Of a DNA stretch of 64,000 nt, positions 16,949 to 26,134 are shown one piece after another. How positions within the stretch are numbered: the first letter of the stretch is position 1; every line of letters starts with the position of its first letter. The notes beneath the pieces are model-generated. The model was not told the DNA's origin. It did no database searches and worked only from the letters and a program-made list of their open reading frames with translations. A program made the position numbers and the translations under genes. Where the stretch lies: positions 22,671 through 86,670 of the forward strand of contig NZ_DATJTC010000038.1 in NCBI RefSeq assembly GCF_035503745.1, written 5' to 3'. Source of the stretch: Dyella_B sp035503745 (GTDB taxonomy: Bacteria; Pseudomonadota; Gammaproteobacteria; Xanthomonadales; Rhodanobacteraceae).

Positions 16949-19900
16949 TCACTTTTCGATACGGTAGTTGAGGCTGGCGCGGTTGAAATCCGTGGCGTTC
17001 TGGGCTTCGAAGTTCCAGCGCTTGCTTAAGCGATAGCGCAAGGTGATGACCTGGCCCGGTTCGAACAGCCCCACGCCGTAGCTGAGATAAAGCCGCGGAG
17101 ACAGATACTTGCCCACCGTGAAGGCGGAATTGCCGTTGAGTGCGTCGCTGCTGGACACGCCGATGTCGCTGATGCCCAGTTTGCTGCCCACGTTCTTGGC
17201 AAGATAGTTGCCGGTGGCCGAGCCCAGCGCCTGCGCGGCGGCATTGACCGTATTGCCTTCGCCGCCTTTCACCTGCGACAGCGGTTTGCCGGTGACGAGG
17301 TAGGAGAGCGCGTCGGACTGTTCCATCGGCGGATTGGAAAACACCGTCAACACCGGCCGTTGCGCGGTGCCTGAAATTTGCAGGCCGACCTGCTGGCCCT
17401 GATCGATGGTGGCGTTGGGCGTGAGGCTGCGCACGGCCTTGATGTTGAGGCCGGGGTTGTCGATCGGCGTGCTGGCAAACAGCAATTGTCCTTGCTGGAT
17501 CTTGAGGTTCTGGCCATAGGCTTTGTAGGTGCCGCTGACGCTGATCTGACCTTGTCCGGTGGTCTGGCGGCCGGGCCGTTCGTTGACGGTCAATACGCCG
17601 CTCAAATGTCCGTCCAGTCCCATGCCTGCCAGGTGAGTGTGCTGGCCCAGGTCAACCCTGATCGAGGCATTGATCGGCATCGCGTTGCCGCTGGCCGGCT
17701 GCTGGGGCTGATCGACGATCACGATATCGGGCGAGGCTTTGTTGACGCCGCTGCCCGGCAATTTGTCGAGATTGACGTCGGCCGAGTCCAGCTTGACCGA
17801 ACCGGTGGCGTTGATCCCCTGCGCATCGCGGCGCACCGACACATCGGGCGAAACAATGACTTTCGCGGCGGGAATGTCAACGGCGGTGAACTGGCTGCCT
17901 TTCAGGGTGAGCGTGGTGGGCGTCTGCGCATCCAGGCCCGCCACGCCGGCAAGCGTGACCGAACCCTTGCCCGACTGCACGCTGCCATCGATGCGCAGCT
18001 CGCGCGTGTTGGCGGCGCTGATCGTCACGCGGCCCTGGGTTAGCTTGAGACCCGCGTCGGGCACTTCCGCCGCGAAGTCGATCACGCTGGCCTGGCCAGT
18101 AATGGCCGGTTCCTGCAGGCTGCCGTCCAAACGGAAATTGCCGTCCAGACGGCCTTTCACGTTTGCCACTTCGTCAGTGAAAAGTTCGATGAAGGACAGG
18201 TTGTCCAGATGCAGGCGGAGTTGACCGGCGAGCGCTTGCTGAGCGCCGCTGACGGTAGCCTGGCCATCCACCTGGCCGCTGCCGTCGATGCCCGCATGCA
18301 CCGTGACCTGTTGATGACCCGGCGCGAGCGTCGCATTCACGGCGAGGTTGTCGTAGGTGAGTGCGGGTTGATTGGGATGTTCGCGGTAGATGATGCGGCC
18401 TTGCTGCGAAGTGATCGTTGCGTTGCCGGTGAGTGTGCCGGCGGCGTTGCGATGGAGCTTGCCCTGGCCTTGCAGCGTACCCTCGGCGCTGACGGGAATG
18501 TCGGCGTTGCCCAGCGCATCCATCACCAGCGTCAGCGGCACCGCATGCAACTGGTAGCTGGCGTCGATGTTGCCGGTTTTGTCCTGCGTGCCGCTGACGC
18601 ATAGCGAGGGGTCACCGGCGGTAAGGCAGAGCGAACCGAGACTTGCGGCGCCCTGGTTCCAGCCCAGCCGCGTGGCCTGTTGCAGCCGCCAGCGCGGCAG
18701 GCCTTGCAGGTCGAGCGTGAGCGCCGAGAGCGTGCCGTTCCAGTTCGCATCTTTCAGCGAGCCGCTCAGCGCGAGCGAAGCGGAGAGCGGCCGGCCCTGT
18801 GCCTGCAGTGTGAGTTGGTGCTGCGCGGCGGTGCCCTGGCCGTTCACCCGAATCTGATCAAAGGCGAGACCGCCCAGTTCGACGCTGGAAGCATCCAGTG
18901 CAAGTTTTCCACCCGGGGTGGTGATGTCCGGAATGTTGGCTTGCAGTTGCAACCGGCCTGCGTTCTGCCCCTGCCACGCCAGTGCCCGGCCCTGCAGGTT
19001 GCCGTCGACGGAAAGTTTTGGAAACGCGCCGCGGACTTGAAAGCGTCCATCCAGTTGCCCGCCGGCTTGCGGCAGCCAGTCGCCCAGGGATGCGATCGCC
19101 AAGGTGACGTCGGCATCGTTGCGTTCGCCTGCACGTGCGACGACCTTTACGCTGCTGTTGCCGGAGGCAAGTTCCAGCGCGCCGTCCACCACCTCGTTCG
19201 GCGACAGGTGCAGGTGCCCGCTGCCGTGCAGGCGTCGTTGGCGCAGCGTACCCTCAAGCTTGCGCAGATCGAGTGTCACATCGGGTTTGTCCTTGCTCAG
19301 CAGGCCCTCGGTGGCAAAGTCCGCGTCCAGCAGGCCCGGCCAGGCGGCAAACAATTGGCCCGGGTCGAACTTGCTGGCGGTGGCTTGGAAGTGCCAGCCC
19401 CATAGCGGTTGCAATGTCAGCTCGCCGCTTGCCGCGAGACGCCCTTGCGGTTGCAGCAAATCGAGCGTGCGCAGCTGGATCTGCCGCGGCGTGCCATCGA
19501 GATTCAAGGCGAGCTTGGCCGGTTTGCCCGGCGGCCCGATCGCGATGTCGCCTTCGGCGTGATAGCGCTCGGCGCTGCCCTTGGCGATGAGGTGCCCCTG
19601 GCTGTCCAGCGTTTGACCGACCAGGCTCGCGGGCAGTTCGAGGCCGTTCCAGTCGATGGCGAGATCGGCGCTGATGGGATGGGCATCCAGTTGCACGCTT
19701 CCGGTGGCATCGATCGTGCCTTTGATCTGCGGCGATGCAACCTGCAACCGTTGCAGGGTCAGCGTGTTGAAGTCATGGTCGAGTTGCGCCTGCAACGGCT
19801 GCAGCAGCAGGCGATAGTCGTTGAGCGCCAGCGAGCCGGAAATACTGCCGGCATGGTCATCGCCGCTGCCTTGCAGGTTTGCGCCAAGGCGGGTGATTGA

Positions 19901-20725
19901 ACTATCGCCGAGCAGCGCCTGGGGGTTGAACGCCGGTACGTCGAGTTTGCCGCTCCACGAGTTGTCCTTGCGCTGGTCGATGCTGAGCTGCAATTGCGCC
20001 AGCATCGGCTCGGTCAAGGACAGTTGCAACTGCGCCTTGCGCCCGTCGCCTTGCGCGGTGATGTCGCCGGCGTAGTCGATGCCGCCGACCTTCCACGCCG
20101 CTTGTGCATGCCCCTTGCCGCGATAGCGCCGGCCGATGCCGAGTTGGCCATCCAAATGCACATAGCCATCGGGCGCGCGCAGTGCCAGCCGGTCCACGGC
20201 GATGCCGGCACGGGTCCAACGGCCGGCGAGGTCGAGCTGGTCGGAGGCGAACAGGGGTTGATGATTGCGCATGACCGTCACCGGTCCGACGTGTACGTCG
20301 TCCAGCACCAGCGCCAGCGGCGGCTTCAGCGACAAGCTGCCCGATGACGACGGTGCCTGCGACGTGGGTAGCATGACGTCGATGCGGTCCACGCGCAGCT
20401 GGGTGACGTGCAGGCGTTTGAAGAGCAGTGTGGCGAGATGCCAATCCAGGTGCAGGTGGGCGATGGCGACGTCGGTGCCTTCGCCATCGCTGTAGCGCAG
20501 CGAGCCGATGTCCAACGGTCCGATGAGGCGCCCCTGCGCTTGTTGCGCCTCAAGCGCGCCATGCGTGGCGTCCTGCGCGCGCGCCAAGGCAAAACGCAGG
20601 CCTGCACCGGTGCACAGCAGCCAGGCTGCGCCGCCGCAGAGCAATACCAGCGTCGCCAGCGCCAGCAGCGCGATGGCGCGTAGCCAGCGGCGGCGTCGAG
20701 GAGCGGGTGCGGGTGTGCTGTTCAC
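16949..20725 (-). CDS. tamB: Translocation and assembly module protein TamB
   Basis: A 1258-residue inner-membrane-anchored protein that spans the periplasm. One transmembrane helix lies at residues about 15-38 (AIALLALATLVLLCGGAAWLL). It is followed by very long beta-strand-rich, AsmA-like repeats, and the C-terminal DUF490/TamB domain (about 920-1258, with PMEQSDALSYLVTGKPLSQV and LRYRLSKRWNFEAQNATDFN). TamB works with TamA in outer-membrane protein insertion and is implicated in phospholipid transport to the outer membrane. The start is GTG 20725, 7 nt after the tamA stop, so the pair is an operon. Confidence 0.93.
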   Translation of the reverse strand: MNSTPAPAPRRRRWLRAIALLALATLVLLCGGAAWLLCTGAGLRFALARAQDATHGALEAQQAQGRLIGPLDIGSLRYSDGEGTDVAIAHLHLDWHLATLLFKRLHVTQLRVDRIDVMLPTSQAPSSSGSLSLKPPLALVLDDVHVGPVTVMRNHQPLFASDQLDLAGRWTRAGIAVDRLALRAPDGYVHLDGQLGIGRRYRGKGHAQAAWKVGGIDYAGDITAQGDGRKAQLQLSLTEPMLAQLQLSIDQRKDNSWSGKLDVPAFNPQALLGDSSITRLGANLQGSGDDHAGSISGSLALNDYRLLLQPLQAQLDHDFNTLTLQRLQVASPQIKGTIDATGSVQLDAHPISADLAIDWNGLELPASLVGQTLDSQGHLIAKGSAERYHAEGDIAIGPPGKPAKLALNLDGTPRQIQLRTLDLLQPQGRLAASGELTLQPLWGWHFQATASKFDPGQLFAAWPGLLDADFATEGLLSKDKPDVTLDLRKLEGTLRQRRLHGSGHLHLSPNEVVDGALELASGNSSVKVVARAGERNDADVTLAIASLGDWLPQAGGQLDGRFQVRGAFPKLSVDGNLQGRALAWQGQNAGRLQLQANIPDITTPGGKLALDASSVELGGLAFDQIRVNGQGTAAQHQLTLQAQGRPLSASLALSGSLKDANWNGTLSALTLDLQGLPRWRLQQATRLGWNQGAASLGSLCLTAGDPSLCVSGTQDKTGNIDASYQLHAVPLTLVMDALGNADIPVSAEGTLQGQGKLHRNAAGTLTGNATITSQQGRIIYREHPNQPALTYDNLAVNATLAPGHQQVTVHAGIDGSGQVDGQATVSGAQQALAGQLRLHLDNLSFIELFTDEVANVKGRLDGNFRLDGSLQEPAITGQASVIDFAAEVPDAGLKLTQGRVTISAANTRELRIDGSVQSGKGSVTLAGVAGLDAQTPTTLTLKGSQFTAVDIPAAKVIVSPDVSVRRDAQGINATGSVKLDSADVNLDKLPGSGVNKASPDIVIVDQPQQPASGNAMPINASIRVDLGQHTHLAGMGLDGHLSGVLTVNERPGRQTTGQGQISVSGTYKAYGQNLKIQQGQLLFASTPIDNPGLNIKAVRSLTPNATIDQGQQVGLQISGTAQRPVLTVFSNPPMEQSDALSYLVTGKPLSQVKGGEGNTVNAAAQALGSATGNYLAKNVGSKLGISDIGVSSSDALNGNSAFTVGKYLSPRLYLSYGVGLFEPGQVITLRYRLSKRWNFEAQNATDFNRASLNYRIEK

Positions 20726-20732
20726 ATGTGCC

Positions 20733-22493
20733 TCACAGGTCCGGCCCGATCACCAGATGCAGTTCCACGCCATGGCGTTGCGCATCGTTGACGGGCGTGC
20801 CTACGTCGACCCGGATCAAGCCGACCGGCGAGCGCCAGCGTACGCCAATACCGGCGCCGACCTTGGGCTGCACGTTGGTGCCATTGAATGCGTTGCCGGC
20901 ATCGATGAAGGTGGCGACGCCCCAGCGTGGGGTGAAGTAATGCTCCAGCGTGGCGCTGGCGATCGCCAGGTTGGTGCCGCCGATCACGCGGCCATAGCTG
21001 TTTTCCGGGCCGACAGATTGGAACGCATAGCCGCGGATCGACTGGTCGCCGCCGGCGAAGAAGCGCAGCTGCGGCGGTAGCGAGGCAAAGTCGTTGGTCC
21101 AGGTATGGCCGTAGCTGCCACGCAGGATCAAACGGTTGTTGCGCCAGAACGCGCGGATCCATCTGGCGTCGGCGGTGACTTGGCTGAAACGTGCCGACGA
21201 AAGCAACTCGTCGGCGGTGCTGAGTACGGTGAAGTTGAGCGACCAGCCGCGCCGCACGAAGTCGAGGTCGTCCGCCTGCTTGCGCGTGAGCGAGCCTTCG
21301 GCATAAACCAGCGTGCTGCTGCCATGTTCGACGCCCGGCGTGCTTTCCGGCTCGTCGGGGGTTTTGCCGACCGAGAAGGTGCCTGACAGTGCATGCAGGC
21401 CGACCGTGCGCACCCAGTTGTGCCACAGCTCGCTTTCGTTGGCCACCAGCTCCAGTGTGCGCGATTGCGAGGTGACGGTGTTGGCGTCGCGATAGGTCGC
21501 GCCAACGTTGAGGCTGCGCTCGTTGTCGCCGGGCAGGGGGATGGTGTATTGCGTAGAGGCCATTTTCAGCCGCTGCGCCAGCACCAGGTCGTTTTTCCAC
21601 TTGTGCCCGTACTTGTTCACCCAGCGTTTTTCGATACCGCCGCGAACGCCGATGCCGGTATCGGTGCCGACGAACAGCCCGGCGGTGTAGATGGTGCGCT
21701 TGGCCGGCGCCAGTTCGACGTCGATATCGACGATGCCGTTCTTGGCGCTGTCCATTTGCGGCATCACGTTGACCATTGAGAAATAGTCCGCGCCATTGAG
21801 CGCCTGCTGGAATTTCAGCAACTGGTTCTGATCGAAATAATCGCCGGATTTGAAGGGCACGTAGCGATCGAGAAAGCTTTCCTTGAACTGCGACCCTTCG
21901 AAGTGCACCTTGCCGTATTTGTAACGGCGTCCGACCACCCAGGCCAGATGGATATCGGCGGTGTGTTCGGCGCGGTAGACCTCTACCCGGTGCACGGTGA
22001 GGCGCGCGTCGAGGAAGCCATGGGCGGTAAGGGCCTGGCTCAGCGCATCGCGTGCGCTGTCGTAGGCGTTGTCGTCCAGCCGCTGGCCCTTGAGCTTTTC
22101 GATGCCGCGGCGCGCGGTGCGGATCGGCGCGAGCCTTGCGGCGGCGTCATCGAGCTGGATCTGCACCGAGGCGACCTTCACCGGCTGGCCGGGGATGACG
22201 TGCAGCGTGACGCGCCAATCCTTGCCGACCTGTTCGAGTTTGCCGGTGACGCGAGCGTCGTAGTAGCCATAGGGCTGCAGCGCCGTTTGCACCTGGGCGT
22301 CGGCACGCTCGTAGAGGCGGCGAACCTGCGCCTCGCTCGCCTCGCGGGCGGCGTATTGCGACAGGCTGACGCCAGCGACGACGGCGGCCTTGAGCGGATC
22401 GTCCACGCCATCCACGACCAATTGCACCCCGGCGTGGCTCAGCGTGGGGAGCAGCAACAGCACAGCCAGGTTGTAGCGGTACATCCGGCGCAT
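20733..22493 (-). CDS. tamA: Outer-membrane assembly protein TamA (Omp85 family)
   Basis: About 586 residues. A signal peptide (MRRMYRYNLAVLLLLPTLSHA) is followed by POTRA-type domains (about residues 22-265) and a C-terminal 16-stranded Omp85 barrel. The barrel contains LRFFAGGDQSIRGYAF near 490, the RGF-type motif (here RGY) of the lid loop, and ends in VIGPDL. It forms the outer-membrane half of the TamAB complex. The start is uncertain: ATG 22508 gives five more residues (MEPRR) and ATG 22484 gives three fewer than 22493; 22493 yields the best signal peptide. Confidence 0.9.
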   Translation of the reverse strand: MRRMYRYNLAVLLLLPTLSHAGVQLVVDGVDDPLKAAVVAGVSLSQYAAREASEAQVRRLYERADAQVQTALQPYGYYDARVTGKLEQVGKDWRVTLHVIPGQPVKVASVQIQLDDAAARLAPIRTARRGIEKLKGQRLDDNAYDSARDALSQALTAHGFLDARLTVHRVEVYRAEHTADIHLAWVVGRRYKYGKVHFEGSQFKESFLDRYVPFKSGDYFDQNQLLKFQQALNGADYFSMVNVMPQMDSAKNGIVDIDVELAPAKRTIYTAGLFVGTDTGIGVRGGIEKRWVNKYGHKWKNDLVLAQRLKMASTQYTIPLPGDNERSLNVGATYRDANTVTSQSRTLELVANESELWHNWVRTVGLHALSGTFSVGKTPDEPESTPGVEHGSSTLVYAEGSLTRKQADDLDFVRRGWSLNFTVLSTADELLSSARFSQVTADARWIRAFWRNNRLILRGSYGHTWTNDFASLPPQLRFFAGGDQSIRGYAFQSVGPENSYGRVIGGTNLAIASATLEHYFTPRWGVATFIDAGNAFNGTNVQPKVGAGIGVRWRSPVGLIRVDVGTPVNDAQRHGVELHLVIGPDL

Positions 22494-22561
22494 GCGTCGG
22501 GGTTCCATCCTCGTGTCGGCATCGCAAGGTGCAGCTTAGCGAGTTGCGCGTGGACCGTGTA

Positions 22562-22670
22562 TTAAGGATGTTCTGATTTATTCTTCGCAGGGGGCCTTCT
22601 GGACATCACCCCATCTAGTCAATTTATGGTGCGGGTGACACCTGCGAAGAATAAATCAGAGCATCTTTAA
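22562..22670. repeat. MITE-like element, family 2, copy 1
   Basis: A 109-bp element with 30-bp terminal inverted repeats (22562-22591 and 22641-22670) differing at two positions. The inner end of each arm contains TTTATTCTTCGCAGG and its complement. Between the arms is a core with CCCCATCTAGTCAATTTATG and GGGTGACA that recurs in copy 2 (53972-54119). It lies between the 3' end of the glucan synthase gene and the tamA start, so it is part of the tamA upstream region. It encodes no protein. Confidence 0.85.
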
Positions 22671-22836
22671 GTCTGCGCTTATTTCCGGGCGGGTCGTTCG
22701 CCCTTGGGCATCCTGTGGTTTTCAGGTGCGCGCCGGGCGAAGCCGATCGCGGGGAGCGGCGAAAGGTATCCAGGCTTACTCGGGGCGATATGCCCTCTCG
22801 CATGCGCAAGAGGGTGTCCTGAGGATGGCGAGGGCC
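22671..22836. other. Spacer downstream of the glucan synthase gene
   Basis: About 165 bp between the repeat element and the 3' end of the minus-strand glycosyltransferase gene. Nothing recognisable was seen. Confidence 0.4.
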
Positions 22837-25452
22837 TCAGCCCGGCGCGTCGCCCGAGCTGTGCGCGATCCACGCACCGACCATGGCCGAAAAATACGGG
22901 ATCGACTGTGCGGCCAGGATGAAGATCCACAACTGGCCTTCGATGAACCGTGAGAAGGGGCTCATCGACATGCCGATAATGCACAGCATCAGCGCGCAGA
23001 ACATCAGCAACTCTTCGCGCACCGGCGCGAACGCGGCGAAGTTGCTGCCGCCCAGGCGCCGGCTCTTGGCGGTCACCACGAACGAGGTTTTCTGGCGGGT
23101 GAGGCCGTGCAGGATGCCGCGCGCGATCGCGTGGCTCAAGCTCATGCTGGCCAGCGACGCCATGATGGTGTCGTACCAGTTGCATGGCACGCGCGCGCGG
23201 TACAGCACGAAGCCAAAGATCGCCTTGGCGAAGAAGAACCCGATCACCGGCACCAGGAACAGCTCCATCGGCAGGCTGAAGGTCTGCGGCAGGCCGACCA
23301 TGCCCGCGGTCCAGAAGATCGCCATCAGCGTGAAGATCAGGTGCAGCGCATCGGCGAACCAGCTGAACCAGCCGGTGAGGAAGTGGAAGCGCTGGCCGCT
23401 GCTCAGCGGACCTTTCTTCACCATCCAGTTCCAGCGGCCCTTGAGGATCTGCATCGCGCCGAAGGCCCAGCGGTAGCGCTGGCTCTTGTACGCCTTGAAA
23501 TCGGCGGGGGTGAGGCCCTTGCCCATCAGTTCATCGACGTAGACCAGCTCGTAGCCGGCGTGCATCAGGCGCAGGCCCAGTTCGGCGTCTTCGCAGATGG
23601 TCCACTCCGACCAGCCGCCGGTGCCTTCCAGCGCGGTACGGCGCACCATCGTCATGGTGCCGTGCTGGATGATGGCGTTGCGCTCGTTGCGGTGATGCAT
23701 GCCGATGCGGAAGAAGCCGTCGTATTCCCACGCGGTCATGCGGCGGAAGCGGTTGTGCTCGAAATCGCGGTGCGCCTGCGGGCACTGCACTACGGCTACC
23801 TTCGGATCGTGGAAATAGCCGGTGAGGGCGGCCAGCCAGTCCGCGCGCACGACGTAGTCGGCGTCGATCACCGCCACGACCTCGGCGCGCGCATCGGTCT
23901 CTTTCAGGCCGAAGTTGAGCGCGCCGGCCTTGAAGCCCGGCCAGGGCTCCAGGTGGAAGAAGCGAAAGCGCGTACCGAGCTTTTCGCAGTATTCCTGCAC
24001 CGGTTTCCAGATCGCCGGGTCTTTGGTGTTGTTGTCGATCACCAGCACTTCGTAGTTCTGGTAGTCGAGCGCGGCCAGCGAATCGAGCGTCACGATCACC
24101 ATCTCCGGCGGCTCGTTGTAGCAGGCCAGGTGGATGGATACGAAGGGCTGCTTCTCGACCGGATCGGGCTCAAGCATGCCCGCGTGGCGAATCCAGCTGC
24201 GGCGCCACAGCACCTCGGTGAATTCGAAGCCGTTGATCAGCAGGATCGACAGGATCGCCACCTGCGCCGGGAACAGCAGCGCCAGCATGCTCCAGTCGAT
24301 CCAGTCGAGGTAGAAATTGAAGGGCAGGGTCACCGACCACACGATCAGGCCGCAGGCCAGCTGGATCAGCATGGCGAAGAACAGCCGGCCCAGCAGGCGG
24401 AAGCGCCGGAAGCCGATGCCGAACCAGATCATCGGCACCAGCGCCAGCAGGCTGGCGGCCAGCGCTTTCCACGGCCAGCTGGTGTCTTCGATCACCGGGC
24501 CGGTGAACGGGAACTTCAGCTGGCGGTCGGCGTTGAAGATGCCCCAGTACGCGCCGGTGCGGCCTTCGCCGAGGTTTTCCTTCCAGGGCTGGTCGAACGC
24601 TTCCAGCAGGTAGTAATCGACGTTGTGGGCCTTGGCCCAGATCAGCCATTCGCGGTCGAAAATTGCTTCGTTGGATACGGAGGGATAGGCGTGCTGGTGG
24701 CGGTCGCCATTGGAGGGCCAGCCGATTTCGCCGACCACCACATGCTTGGTCGGAAAGCGCTCGCGGATCATCGTGTAGCTGTCTTCGGCCGCCCTGACCG
24801 CGCCCTGCCGGGGGTCCTGCGAGACCGCGATGCCGTTCCAGAACGGGAACAGGTGGATGGTGATGAAATCCACGTGGTCGGCAAGCTGGGGGTATTTCAG
24901 CCAGATGTACTCCGGCTCGGCGATCGACACAGGCTGGCGGATATGCGCGCGGGCGCGGTCGAGGTAGGCGATCACCTTGTCGATCGGCAGGTCATGGCGA
25001 AACAGCGTTTCATTGCCCACGATCACGCGCTCGATGGTGTCCGGATAGCGGCGCGACATGGCGATCAGCGTATCCATCTCCCGTTCGTTGTTGTCCAGGC
25101 GCGTGTCGATCTGCGCCCCGGCCATGACCTTAAGGCCCTCTTTTTGGGCCAGGCGAATGACCTGGGGGTTTTCCTGCATCGAATAGGTGCGGATGCGGCC
25201 GGTATAGCGGCGCAGCAGCTTCAGGTCGCTGTCGATCTCCTGGTCGCTGGGGAAATCGAACGTGAAGGGGCTCTGGTAGCGCTGGTAGAGCGATACCGAC
25301 AAGCCGTTGAACTGGCCGTGCCAGTCTTCCGGACCGTTCGGGAGATTGCTCCACCACCACAGGCCGATATTCAGCGCGGCGACCACCAGAGCCAGCAGGA
25401 TGGCGGTGAAAATCGACGGCCAGGTTTTGGGTTGGGTGGGTGTGGCGCTCAA
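22837..25452 (-). CDS. Membrane GH17-GT2 fusion, probable beta-1,3-glucan synthase
   Basis: An 871-residue inner-membrane protein. A first TM helix at about 14-35 is followed by a periplasm-facing GH17-type domain (about 45-325) with the conserved acid/base region VIVGNETLF (Glu near 148) and nucleophile region GEIGWPSNG (Glu near 241). After two or more TM helices (about 335-425) comes a GT2 domain (about 440-680) with LACYNEPPE, the metal-binding DADYV near 529, EDAELGLRL near 620 and QRYRW near 657: the D, DxD, D, QxxRW set of processive synthases. More TM helices follow. The architecture matches NdvB/BgsA-like beta-1,3 or cyclic glucan synthases, with the GH17 domain acting as a glucanosyltransferase. 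The start is TTG, with GGGGA upstream. Confidence 0.88.
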   Translation of the reverse strand: MSATPTQPKTWPSIFTAILLALVVAALNIGLWWWSNLPNGPEDWHGQFNGLSVSLYQRYQSPFTFDFPSDQEIDSDLKLLRRYTGRIRTYSMQENPQVIRLAQKEGLKVMAGAQIDTRLDNNEREMDTLIAMSRRYPDTIERVIVGNETLFRHDLPIDKVIAYLDRARAHIRQPVSIAEPEYIWLKYPQLADHVDFITIHLFPFWNGIAVSQDPRQGAVRAAEDSYTMIRERFPTKHVVVGEIGWPSNGDRHQHAYPSVSNEAIFDREWLIWAKAHNVDYYLLEAFDQPWKENLGEGRTGAYWGIFNADRQLKFPFTGPVIEDTSWPWKALAASLLALVPMIWFGIGFRRFRLLGRLFFAMLIQLACGLIVWSVTLPFNFYLDWIDWSMLALLFPAQVAILSILLINGFEFTEVLWRRSWIRHAGMLEPDPVEKQPFVSIHLACYNEPPEMVIVTLDSLAALDYQNYEVLVIDNNTKDPAIWKPVQEYCEKLGTRFRFFHLEPWPGFKAGALNFGLKETDARAEVVAVIDADYVVRADWLAALTGYFHDPKVAVVQCPQAHRDFEHNRFRRMTAWEYDGFFRIGMHHRNERNAIIQHGTMTMVRRTALEGTGGWSEWTICEDAELGLRLMHAGYELVYVDELMGKGLTPADFKAYKSQRYRWAFGAMQILKGRWNWMVKKGPLSSGQRFHFLTGWFSWFADALHLIFTLMAIFWTAGMVGLPQTFSLPMELFLVPVIGFFFAKAIFGFVLYRARVPCNWYDTIMASLASMSLSHAIARGILHGLTRQKTSFVVTAKSRRLGGSNFAAFAPVREELLMFCALMLCIIGMSMSPFSRFIEGQLWIFILAAQSIPYFSAMVGAWIAHSSGDAPG

Positions 25453-26134
25453 GAAAATCCCCGTCAGGATGGCCTCTTTCGAGGCACATGAAGCCCGGGG
25501 AGCTTAACCAATTAATGGTAGCGGGCTCAATAAATTGCGATGGGAGCGGTCAGCACGAGGTCAGGGGTGGCGCGGCCGGGGGCGGGAAACGGCGGCGGGC
25601 CGCCGATGGCGGCGACACGGCGTCGGGGCAGGGGCCTGGTCGATCGATGGCTCCGGTACACAGGGCAGCGGTGCCGGCGGCTCGCCTTTCCTCCGGTGCG
25701 CGAGGCGCCGCCGCAACGGAACAAGCGTGCACGCCTGTCGATGTCGCGTGATGCGGCGCTGCATGCGGCGTACTGTCGTCACGACGAGATGAGGTTCCAA
25801 TGGCGCCGCCGTTTTCGATGCAGGCGGGGACGCCCGATTCGTTTGGACGTCCATTTGGGATCGGGCATGCCCGCGCCAGGCGCGCATGCGCCTGGCCGCC
25901 CATCGCGCGGACACGGGCGGTTCCTTCCCCGGCGCGGGCGGCAAAGGCGGCGGCGTCGCCACAGGATGCTTTCTGTAGCGAGGGCAGCATGCAGGCGGTT
26001 TCTTCAAGCGGCCGGTGACCCGGTCGGCAGCTCGATCGCGCACCGCCGGTCACCTTCCATCGCGGCGCGCGGGTGGCGCTGGAGATCGGCGGGGGCGGTG
26101 ATGGCCAGGTCCTGCGGCTATCATGGGCGTCTGC
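25453..26134. other. 680-bp GC-rich region without a convincing gene
   Basis: This lies between the divergent glucan synthase and hrpA genes. Several frames stay open on both strands, the longest about 200 codons, but their translations are Arg/Pro/Ala-rich, without domains or good ribosome sites, as expected of random GC-rich DNA. An AT-rich patch at 25505-25540 is the likely promoter zone of the glucan synthase gene (a weak TTGAGC-17-TTAAGC match on the minus strand). The rest is unexplained. Confidence 0.4.

Noticed and set aside
23107..25491. 794-codon plus-strand frame opposite the glucan synthase gene
   Set aside because: The minus-strand frame contains clear GH17/GT2 motifs and TM helices; this one does not.
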